This document shows, piece after piece, positions 30,522 through 35,924 of a stretch of DNA of 35,924 nt. Origin of the DNA: a virus. A model generated the notes under the pieces. The model made no database searches, was not told the origin of the DNA, and was given only the letters and a program-made list of their open reading frames with translations. The position numbers were made by a program, and so were the translations under genes. Each line of letters opens with the position of its first letter. Position 1 is the first letter of the stretch. The DNA is taken from the IMG/VR virus record IMGVR_UViG_3300033146_001215, positions 1 through 35,924 of that record; one strand, 5' to 3'.

Positions 30522-30989
30522 TTATTCAAATAATTTTTTCAACCCTCTTTCTTTTACAATGTTGTCCCTCATTGATTTTACATTATGAAAATCATCGTGA
30601 CACTTTTTACAAAGCAATTTAAGGTTTTTTTTATCGTGTAAATTCTTATGATTTGGATATTCACTTCGCCAAAACAAATGATGTGTTTCCATCCTGTATT
30701 TTGATACAGTCCTGTTACAATGAGTACAGAAATAAAAACCATAATCATCAAACATCTTTTGTTTAAGCTCCCTTTTGTGTTTTTCAAAAATAAGATTATT
30801 AAGTTCAGTCTTAGTTTTACTGATAATAGCGTTTTTTTTGCGTTTCTCCTGCTTCTTTTCATATTGCAATACATTGTTACAATAATTGGAACAAACCGCC
30901 TGAGTGCTTTTAAAAGGAGTAAACTCATTTCCGCAAATTTTACAGACTTTCTTTTTTACTTCCTTACAGTATTTACTTGAACAACTCAT
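30522..30989 (-). CDS. HNH-type protein, NinG-like
   Basis: 155 residues. An N-terminal zinc finger VCKICGNEF...AVCSNYC (Cys16, 19, 33, 37) is followed by a basic helical linker (QEKRKKNAIISKTKTELNNL). The C-terminal HNH has FCTHC (Cys88, Cys91), METHHLFWRSE (His103-His104) and LLCKKCHDDFH (Cys127, Cys130, His135). The finger resembles that of lambda NinG, a recombination protein, and the HNH is complete, suggesting a structure-specific or nicking endonuclease for recombination. ATG start, following the coiled-coil gene by 28 bases. Confidence 0.8.
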   Translation of the reverse strand: MSCSSKYCKEVKKKVCKICGNEFTPFKSTQAVCSNYCNNVLQYEKKQEKRKKNAIISKTKTELNNLIFEKHKRELKQKMFDDYGFYFCTHCNRTVSKYRMETHHLFWRSEYPNHKNLHDKKNLKLLCKKCHDDFHNVKSMRDNIVKERGLKKLFE

Positions 30990-31017
30990 ATCTAATACTC
31001 ATTACTGATATATTCAC

Positions 31018-32142
31018 TTATTTTTCTATGTAAGTTACAATTTTATCAATCAAAGTTTTCACACCAGCAAACTTCTTTAAATTGGTTGCCGAGGTAAATT
31101 TATACTTATCTTTTATCGCTTGCAAATCAGAAATCAAATCTTGTATTTTATCCTCATCGCCTTTCGATTTTTCAGCCTCTAATTTCGCCAGCCTTTCAGC
31201 CTCCTGTTTATCTTCAAGTTCCTTTTTAGCTTTTGCTTTTGCTTCTTTTTCAGCCTCAGCTTTTATTTTTTTTGCTTCCGCTTCCTTTTTGGCTTCTGCC
31301 TCCTGACGTTTCTCCTCCTTAACTTTGTTCAATGTTCTATCCATTTCCTCCGCAAACTGTTTAAATTGCTCATCGTTCAAAGTATCGTATTCAGGTAGTT
31401 TAAATCTTATATTTTCGTAAGTAAAATCAACTCCATCAAAAGCATATCCGAAACCAACTATAATTTTCTGACGCTTTATTTTAGCATCCTCAATTTTTTT
31501 CTTAGCATCAGCCTCAGCTTTTAGTTTTTTGTTTTCAGCTTCAAGTTTTTTACGTTTTTCAGCTTCCTCTTTTTCCTTTTTGTCACGCTCCTTTTTTGCA
31601 TCAGCCTCAGCTTTGAGCCTATCTTCATACTCTTTTTTCTTTGCCTGCAAATATGCACTCCAAACATCATCTTGCATCGTTGCTAAATCACGCTCATGAG
31701 CATCATCAACATAAGCTGACAACATCACCTCACGTTCAGTTTGTAATTTCAATAATCGTGCTTCCTCCTCACGTTCATAATGTTTTTCGATAGCTTCAAG
31801 CTTTTCCTCCTTTTCAGTAACAGCCCATTTCAGGATATTAGCAACTCCATCTATTGCTTTACCTGCTCGTAAATACTCCTCTTTCTGAGTTTTTCTTAGC
31901 TTGTCAGTATTTATTCTGACCTTTCTTATTTCAAGCCTAAGTTTTTTTGCTTCCTGAGTTAGCTTTTTATCAATTCCTTTTTCGCTTCTGATAACGACAT
32001 TGTTAAAATCGCTTTCAAAAGTTTCCAGCATTTCAACCATCGGCTCAAATGTAGATTTTATCTGCTCCGCTTTTGATTTTTCAATTCCTGTAAGCTCAGG
32101 AGTGCTTAATTGTAAAGCTTCATTCTTTCCTTTCGTTGCCAT
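31018..32142 (-). CDS. Long coiled-coil early protein
   Basis: 374 residues, dominated by charged coiled coil: 40-110, 150-215 (Lys/Glu/Ala-rich) and 275-325. Between them a compact segment (about 216-265, KRQKIIVGFGYAFDGVDFTYENIRFKLPEY) looks like a folded beta domain. Proteins of this shape occur in replication/recombination regions of Bacteroidota phages, but the function is not known to me. A TTG two codons earlier is rejected: the ATG at 32142 follows the upstream TGA by 2 bases. Confidence 0.65.
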   Translation of the reverse strand: MATKGKNEALQLSTPELTGIEKSKAEQIKSTFEPMVEMLETFESDFNNVVIRSEKGIDKKLTQEAKKLRLEIRKVRINTDKLRKTQKEEYLRAGKAIDGVANILKWAVTEKEEKLEAIEKHYEREEEARLLKLQTEREVMLSAYVDDAHERDLATMQDDVWSAYLQAKKKEYEDRLKAEADAKKERDKKEKEEAEKRKKLEAENKKLKAEADAKKKIEDAKIKRQKIIVGFGYAFDGVDFTYENIRFKLPEYDTLNDEQFKQFAEEMDRTLNKVKEEKRQEAEAKKEAEAKKIKAEAEKEAKAKAKKELEDKQEAERLAKLEAEKSKGDEDKIQDLISDLQAIKDKYKFTSATNLKKFAGVKTLIDKIVTYIEK

Positions 32143-32144
32143 AA

Positions 32145-32768
32145 TCAACCGAATTTTAATTTATATTTAGTATCAATAATTGCATTTCTAATGTACTCAG
32201 CAAAAAGCTCATCTTTGCCTGTTATAAATAGATTTTTATTATCCATAACAGCAAGAAATTTGCTACCTGTATATTTCAAGTGAACAACATTGCCAGCGTA
32301 TCTCAATACAATCTTATTTCCTGCTTTCACTTGCTCAGGTAATTCTTTTAGTATATCACTCAACTGAGTTCTAATAAGGATTTTCAACTGAGTGTTTCGT
32401 TTTAATTGCTCGGAGCTTATTTTTTTAGCTCTTTCAATTTTCTTTTTTCCTTTTCCTTTGATTATAAATTCTTGGAGCTTACTCAATCTGTCTCTCCAAT
32501 TAATCAAGGCTGTGTTCAGAGCTTCTAAAACTCTAACATCATCTTTAAAGTCAGCATAACTTAACCTTATCCATTTACATTTATTTTTTAAAAGGTTTAA
32601 ATCTTTAATTTTTGGATTGTCGCAGTTCTTTGTTTTGTCAATCAACGGCATATCATTTGTTACTGTACTCCATTGTTTGCCCGTTTTTCTGCTTGTGAAT
32701 GTTACTTCGTAGTGTCCTTTGCCTCTAAACTTAAAGTCAAAATCTGTAATACTTATTCTACTGTTCAT
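32145..32768 (-). CDS. Conserved Bacteroidota-phage-type protein, unknown role
   Basis: 207 residues. The N-terminus (ISITDFDFKFRGKGHYEVTFTSRKTGKQWSTVTNDMPLID) is a pattern I have seen in early regions of Bacteroidota phages, with GHYEVTFTS and W-S-T-V-T-N-D-M-P as the landmarks. A basic helical middle and a beta C-terminus follow. Function unknown. It is first in its transcript, with leader TTTAAAATTACAGAACG directly before the ATG. Confidence 0.65.
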   Translation of the reverse strand: MNSRISITDFDFKFRGKGHYEVTFTSRKTGKQWSTVTNDMPLIDKTKNCDNPKIKDLNLLKNKCKWIRLSYADFKDDVRVLEALNTALINWRDRLSKLQEFIIKGKGKKKIERAKKISSEQLKRNTQLKILIRTQLSDILKELPEQVKAGNKIVLRYAGNVVHLKYTGSKFLAVMDNKNLFITGKDELFAEYIRNAIIDTKYKLKFG

Positions 32769-32792
32769 CGTTCTGTAATTTTAAATTCTATG

Positions 32793-32823
32793 CTAAATTA
32801 ATACGTTTTTGTATTATTACAAA
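32793..32823 (-). promoter_or_regulatory. Early promoter TTTG-N19-TAATTTAG
   Basis: Minus strand TTTG (32823-32820), 19-base spacer, TAATTTAG (32800-32793), then the conserved CATAGAATTTAAAATTACAGAACG leader to the ATG at 32768. The spacer includes an inverted repeat AATAC-N6-GTATT. The -33 element overlaps the 3' end of the preceding gene, so transcription from upstream and from here can overlap. Confidence 0.75.
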
Positions 32824-33032
32824 ATTATTTCAATGTTTTTTTGTTTTTTTTTGCTTTTTTTCAAATCAACCTTTGCAACAATCAAAGTATTCTCGTCATT
32901 GAATAGTATTATTTTAAACGTGAATAAGCTACCGAGTACTATTATCTCAGTTATTGCGTATCGTAAATGTAAATAATCTAATAAGTACGCTTCAAGCTTA
33001 AATTTAGCGTCTGAAAGTTTATATTTTGTCAT
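32817..33032 (-). CDS. Unknown, 71 aa
   Basis: 71 residues, hydrophobic-rich beta segments (ITEIIVLGSLFTFKIILFNDENTLIV) with a basic Lys-rich C-terminus; not a clear membrane span. No family recognised. It starts 2 bases after the upstream TAG, and its stop lies within the -33 region of the next promoter. It is the last gene of the RadC/DnaC transcript. Confidence 0.55.
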   Translation of the reverse strand: MTKYKLSDAKFKLEAYLLDYLHLRYAITEIIVLGSLFTFKIILFNDENTLIVAKVDLKKSKKKQKNIEIIL

Positions 33033-33033
33033 G

Positions 33034-33432
33034 CTAAATTGATTTATTAAAATCGTTAATTGTTATACTTCCTCTATTTAATTGAATAAGTAAATTTTTA
33101 CCTTTTTTCATTTCTCTTTTAGCAAAATCATCTAATACTTTTATCAATCTATTTCTTATCAATATGTGTATAATATCAACTACCTCAACGCTACATTTAT
33201 AGATTATAGCATCTTTACCATTAAAGCCTTCATTATACCAAAATAACTGATACTTTCCACAATTATAATCCACTCTGTTATCTGTGACTTCGCCAGTCTC
33301 AGTAAGTATTGATATTATTATATCGTATAACACAATAGCAATATCATTATCTATTTCTATACGTGAGCAAAATAATTTTTTGTCAGGTATAAAAATGTTC
33401 ACGCACTTAATTTTATTTTCTTTTACTTTCAC
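33034..33432 (-). CDS. Unknown early protein, 132 aa (start uncertain)
   Basis: 132 residues, with no ATG in its N-terminal part. The GTG at 33432 overlaps the helicase-loader gene by 20 bases. Another GTG at 33402 would start VNIFIPDKKLFCSRIEI after a clean gap and is about as likely. The body is mixed helix and strand, ends in a basic helix (KREMKKGKNLLIQLNRGSITINDFNKSI) and shows no family motif. Its place after the loader suggests a replication accessory role. Confidence 0.6.
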   Translation of the reverse strand: MKVKENKIKCVNIFIPDKKLFCSRIEIDNDIAIVLYDIIISILTETGEVTDNRVDYNCGKYQLFWYNEGFNGKDAIIYKCSVEVVDIIHILIRNRLIKVLDDFAKREMKKGKNLLIQLNRGSITINDFNKSI

Positions 33433-34099
33433 CTTTTACCTCGATAATATTAAACATTTCAATAAATCTATCAACCAATCTTTGTGAGTAATGTTTAGCC
33501 ATCAACTCAGGAGTTAAGTTTGTTGTTATGTGAGTTATTGCCCTTTTGCCAGCAAATAGCTCATACCTACGCATCAGAAACCGTTCAATATGTTCCTTTG
33601 CAGGACTTCCGTAGAATTTTATTTGGCTATCAAGCTCAGAGCCAAACTCATCAATACATAAATTAACGTGCTTCATATTATTCAGCTCTTTAAACTGCAA
33701 GTAAGTATCAAGCTGTTTCTTTTCAATACTGTTAATAAGCTCCTCAATACTTGCAATCCTGAATATATTTTTATCCTTTATGTTTATTCGCTGGATGTAT
33801 TTCTGTATGGCTCGCAGAAGGTACGATTTACCTGTTCCGTAATTACCAAATAAACAAATCCCTTTTGATAAATCGAGTTTGCATTCATTACCATTAAAAT
33901 ACTTAATCAACTCAATTACTAAATCGGTATTATTCTCATCAAAGATAAATTTTTCATCTTGCACGTTGGCAAAATACTCAACATTTGACCGCAAAGTTTT
34001 TTCGGTTGATACATCAAGTACAAAATTCATCATTTTTGCTTTTTTTATTTCAACGCTATTTAAAGCGTTTATATCAATTTTATTCATTTTGCTATACAT
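33413..34099 (-). CDS. DnaC-like helicase loader ATPase
   Basis: 228 residues, AAA+ ATPase of DnaC type. Walker A is GNYGTGKS (85-92), Walker B LCIDEFG (147-153), sensor TTNL (192-195), and the C-terminal QRLVDRFIEMFNIIEVKG (206-223) is the characteristic R-x-x-D-R end with an arginine finger. It would load the host replicative helicase onto phage DNA with the DUF6291-like protein just upstream. The TTG at 34111 overlaps the upstream gene; ATG at 34099 was chosen (34087 is an alternative). Confidence 0.92.
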   Translation of the reverse strand: MYSKMNKIDINALNSVEIKKAKMMNFVLDVSTEKTLRSNVEYFANVQDEKFIFDENNTDLVIELIKYFNGNECKLDLSKGICLFGNYGTGKSYLLRAIQKYIQRINIKDKNIFRIASIEELINSIEKKQLDTYLQFKELNNMKHVNLCIDEFGSELDSQIKFYGSPAKEHIERFLMRRYELFAGKRAITHITTNLTPELMAKHYSQRLVDRFIEMFNIIEVKGESKRK

Positions 34100-34100
34100 T

Positions 34101-34748
34101 TTACTGTTCAATTATATTAAATCTTTTACTCGTGGCCTCAGGGTCACTGTCGTTTAAGTTTCCTGTATCTACGGTTGCAGTATTTGAAAACTTAACTTTG
34201 TTTTTCGCCCAAGTATTTAATCTCCTCGATACATCAAAAGCATCTTGCTTTTCAAATCTCATTTTAGTTGCTTTTGGAGAATGTTCGCTCCAATATTCAA
34301 AAAACTCTTTCAGGTCAATATTTGATAATATTCTTTTTTCTTCATTAATTTTTCTAATAGCAATACTAAAATTATTTTTACGCTCATCAATTTTTTCTTT
34401 AAAAATCGGTTGCGTTTTTGTTTTATTGTTATTTACATTTACATTTACATTTACATTATCATTGTTATTAGCTTCTGACTTGCTTCTGTTTTGCTTATTT
34501 TCTGCTTCTGTTTTGCTTCCGTTTTGCTTCTTTTTCGGTTTGTTTCCGTTTTTAAATCGCTTATTGTTTGCATCAAGCTGAGGCTTAATTAATATAAATA
34601 TTGTTTTTGCAACTCCTGAAAGTTTTGGCTCTTTGAAATTCAATGAGTATTCACTTATCGCCCTGTATAATTCTAACTGAGCTTTGTCAGGTAGTTCGTT
34701 TATTGCTTCGTAAAAGCTCCTGTAAAAGATAAAACTATCTCTGTTCAT
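34101..34748 (-). CDS. DUF6291-like replication protein
   Basis: 215 residues. Residues 1-65 (MNRDSFIFYRSFYEAINELPDKAQLELYRAISEYSL ... AKTIFILIKPQLDANNKRFKNGNK) match DUF6291. A low-complexity linker of Lys/Asn/Ser follows, with four VN units encoded by a hexanucleotide repeat. The C-terminus has FKEFFEYWSEHSPKATKMRFEK...VSRRLNTWAKNK, the conserved ending of phage replication initiators that work with DnaC-type loaders. It is probably the phage initiator. ATG 34748 was chosen over TTG 34784, which overlaps the RadC gene. Confidence 0.8.
   Translation of the reverse strand: MNRDSFIFYRSFYEAINELPDKAQLELYRAISEYSLNFKEPKLSGVAKTIFILIKPQLDANNKRFKNGNKPKKKQNGSKTEAENKQNRSKSEANNNDNVNVNVNVNNNKTKTQPIFKEKIDERKNNFSIAIRKINEEKRILSNIDLKEFFEYWSEHSPKATKMRFEKQDAFDVSRRLNTWAKNKVKFSNTATVDTGNLNDSDPEATSKRFNIIEQ
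34431..34457. repeat. Hexanucleotide repeat (ATTTAC)n in replication protein gene
   Basis: ATTTAC repeated about 4.5 times on the plus strand, encoding alternating Asn-Val in the linker of the DUF6291-like protein. It keeps the frame, since six is a multiple of three, so length changes would only alter linker length. Confidence 0.85.
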
Positions 34749-34758
34749 AATTGTAAAA

Positions 34759-35235
34759 TTAAAAGTTTTCTCCCTCATCAGCAAATGAGTAGTAATTATT
34801 ATCTTCTCCGTTTATTATTAAGTGGTCTAAAACACTGCAATCAAAAAGCTTCAAAGCTTTATTAATATTTTTGGTTATATCTCTATCTGACATACTCGGT
34901 TTTAAATTCCCTGATGGGTGATTGTGTACTAAAACAACACTTGAAGAAAGCGTATTTATAGCACTCGCAAGAATAAATCTTATATCAACAACCGTTGAAG
35001 CAATTCCGCCAATAAAAAGCAATGATGTTCCTATCACTTTATTTTTTCGATTAAGATATATTGCAAAGAAATGCTCTTGCATATCTAAATCAATATCATT
35101 TTCGGCAATAAACTTTCTGATATAGCTGTTAAGCTGTCCCGAGCTACTTACTTGATAAAGCTCATCGTGTTTTAATTTTTTACTGTATTTCATCTTAACC
35201 TCGTTAATCAAAATACTCTCATTTTTTTCATTCAT
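34759..35235 (-). CDS. RadC-like JAMM-domain protein
   Basis: 158 residues with an intact JAMM metal site: Glu54 in MQEHFFAIYLN, His104 and His106 in LVHNHPSGN, and the SxxD at 114-117. The domain covers most of the protein, as in phage and plasmid RadC homologues; the helix-hairpin-helix of chromosomal RadC is missing. Suggested function is peptidase- or nuclease-like in DNA metabolism; the real substrate is unknown. First gene after the promoter 35263-35294, with leader TTTAAAATTACAGAACG. Confidence 0.9.
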   Translation of the reverse strand: MNEKNESILINEVKMKYSKKLKHDELYQVSSSGQLNSYIRKFIAENDIDLDMQEHFFAIYLNRKNKVIGTSLLFIGGIASTVVDIRFILASAINTLSSSVVLVHNHPSGNLKPSMSDRDITKNINKALKLFDCSVLDHLIINGEDNNYYSFADEGENF

Positions 35236-35262
35236 TTCGTTCTGTAATTTTAAATGTTCACA

Positions 35263-35294
35263 CTAAGTTATAACAATATTGTTATATTACCAAA
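35263..35294 (-). promoter_or_regulatory. Early promoter with an 18-bp perfect palindrome in the spacer
   Basis: Minus strand TTTG (35294-35291), 20-base spacer, TAACTTAG (35270-35263). Within the spacer lies TATAACAATATTGTTATA (35269-35286), a perfect 18-bp inverted repeat, the strongest operator candidate in the window. It drives RadC-like, DUF6291-like and DnaC-like genes. The -33 lies inside the end of the 33-residue peptide gene. Confidence 0.8.
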
Positions 35295-35388
35295 TATATC
35301 TGAAAATGCTGTCTATAAAATAAGCAATCATTATGCCTGTAATATATCCAGCAACTCTCACGATAAGCATTATTATCTTACACTTCAT
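35287..35388 (-). CDS. Very small membrane peptide (33 aa)
   Basis: 33-residue reading frame, MKCKIIMLIVRVAGYITGIM then IAYFIDSIFRYIW. A single hydrophobic span of about 18-20 residues is bounded by basic N-terminal residues. ATG overlaps the TGA of the membrane protein just upstream by four bases (ATGA), the usual coupling here. Probable phage membrane peptide; function unknown. Confidence 0.6.
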   Translation of the reverse strand: MKCKIIMLIVRVAGYITGIMIAYFIDSIFRYIW

Positions 35389-35591
35389 AAGCTTACAAAA
35401 TAATTAACTAATAACAGCACTATAATCAAAAATAAGCTTGTCAGTGCAACCTTTTTAGATAAAGCCTCGCTTTTTTCTCGCTTCCTTTTATCTCTTAACA
35501 TTATGTTTTGCCATTTTTTCATTTGCTCAGGAGTTGGCTCAAACTTAATGTCTAAATCCTTTTTGTAATTTTCATTGATATGCATTACCAT
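35385..35591 (-). CDS. Small C-terminally anchored membrane protein (68 aa)
   Basis: 68 residues: a charged N-terminal part (MVMHINENYKKDLDIKFEPTPEQMKKWQ, then RDKRKREKSEALSKK) and one C-terminal membrane span (about 49-66, LTSLFLIIVLLLVNYF). This tail-anchored layout would place the soluble part in the cytoplasm. It is coupled with the next membrane peptide (ATGA) and overlaps the previous gene by 7 bases. Superinfection or envelope-related role possible; unproven. Confidence 0.65.
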   Translation of the reverse strand: MVMHINENYKKDLDIKFEPTPEQMKKWQNIMLRDKRKREKSEALSKKVALTSLFLIIVLLLVNYFVSL

Positions 35592-35902
35592 CCCCTTTCT
35601 ATATTAATGAATTTATTAAACATTATATCGCTAAAATCTTCATCAGCACAAATCTCAGGATAAATACTAATTTTCCCAAAGGTTGTTTTAATATAAACGT
35701 CATAGATAATTAGTTCGTCAGGAGTTGGCGGATAACCGCTTCCATCTGAACACCTATAACAACCTGCATCACCCTCAATGTATTCAAAATCAATCTCAAC
35801 ATCAATCTCATCATTTAGCTCTTTGGTTTTTATTTCACACAAAAACTCATCTGCTTCAAATTCAACAATCTTGCTTATTTCTTCGTATAAGTCTATTGTC
35901 AT
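35585..35902 (-). CDS. Unknown acidic protein, first gene in the window
   Basis: 105 residues, strongly acidic and beta-rich: FLCEIKTKELNDEIDVEIDFEYIEGDAGCYRCSDGSG, with a Cys-Tyr-Arg-Cys pair around the middle followed by YPPTPDELIIYDVYI. I take the ATG at 35902 because TACAGAACGA stands immediately upstream, the same leader as before other early genes. An ATG at 35923 would add seven residues. Its promoter would lie beyond the window edge. Function unknown. Confidence 0.65.
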   Translation of the reverse strand: MTIDLYEEISKIVEFEADEFLCEIKTKELNDEIDVEIDFEYIEGDAGCYRCSDGSGYPPTPDELIIYDVYIKTTFGKISIYPEICADEDFSDIMFNKFINIERGW

Positions 35903-35924
35903 TCGTTCTGTATCTACACTCATA

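Noticed and set aside
33985-34581. Long plus-strand open frame (about 198 codons)
   Set aside because: It lies opposite the DnaC-like and DUF6291-like genes, which have clear family motifs. The product is Phe/Leu/Ser-rich, as expected from the reverse of AT-rich coding sequence.
1-35924. Joining the two ends as a circular genome
   Set aside because: Reading across the ends keeps the left partial frame open for 20 more codons, which would overlap the acidic gene at 35902, and no promoter element appears across the junction. Circularity is neither shown nor excluded.
1-35924. Integrase, CRISPR, tRNA, insertion sequences
   Set aside because: I looked for integrase motifs, regular spaced repeats, cloverleaf-like GC-rich segments and terminal inverted repeats with a transposase, and saw none. 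Absence in this window does not exclude them beyond its ends.

Overview
The window is one continuous bacteriophage (or prophage) genome segment, about 36 kb and AT-rich. Every convincing gene lies on the minus strand, so the biological order runs from coordinate 35924 down to 1. The virion parts indicate a tailed, long-tailed (siphovirus-like) phage: large and small terminase, portal, capsid protease/scaffold, major capsid protein, a 980-residue tape measure protein with no contractile sheath seen, and a beta-helical tail spike. A Bacteroidota host (Flavobacteriia or Bacteroidales type) is indicated by promoters of the form TTTG-N19/20-TAnnTTTG, by gene starts preceded by A-rich leaders without Shine-Dalgarno sequences, and by protein families common in phages of that phylum. 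No integrase, excisionase, rRNA, tRNA, CRISPR array or insertion sequence was found. The left end cuts a gene. Whether the two ends join in a circle cannot be decided here.

Layout in transcription order. (1) 35902-32817: two small membrane peptides, then a promoter with an 18-bp perfect palindrome driving a RadC-like JAMM protein, a DUF6291-like replication protein, a DnaC-like helicase loader and two unknowns. (2) 32768-29842: a second early unit with an unknown protein, a long coiled-coil protein, a NinG-like HNH protein, a DUF3850-like protein and a DUF1367-like protein, closed by a terminator. (3) 29691-27655: an unknown, a Cro/XRE-type regulator, an ERF annealing protein, an M15 endolysin and an unknown, closed by a terminator. 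(4) 27446-26110: a DUF1737-like protein, a 47-residue ribbon-helix-helix-like regulator, an unknown starting with GTG and a Siphovirus Gp157-like protein, closed by a hairpin. (5) 25998-17409: winged-helix-like protein, SSB, an unknown, then a five-gene DNA-modification-like cassette (ParB-like, methyltransferase, DPPW methyltransferase, PAPS-reductase-like PP-loop protein, ParB-like) reading into terminase, two unknowns, an HNH protein and a small membrane protein, ending in a strong terminator. (6) 17349-1: the late unit. Tail genes come first, then the capsid protease, capsid and tail-tube-like proteins, then an internal terminator, then portal, connector-like protein, tail spike and late accessory or lysis genes.

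The most interesting points are these. The ParB/PAPS-reductase/methyltransferase cassette (21081-24841) is a candidate phage DNA modification or transcription-switching system. A reusable promoter-leader cassette (TTTG, TAAYTTAG, then TTTAAAATTACAGAACG before the start codon) occurs at several early genes. Four terminators are each followed at once by a new promoter. The portal is separated from terminase by the whole tail and capsid block, and an intrinsic terminator lies just ahead of it. Two 14-bp direct repeats straddle the start of the small terminase gene and are a possible pac or operator site.

Start codons were re-evaluated. Where a TTG or GTG extension overlapped the upstream gene and an ATG lay at the gene junction, the ATG was chosen, and this is stated in each entry.
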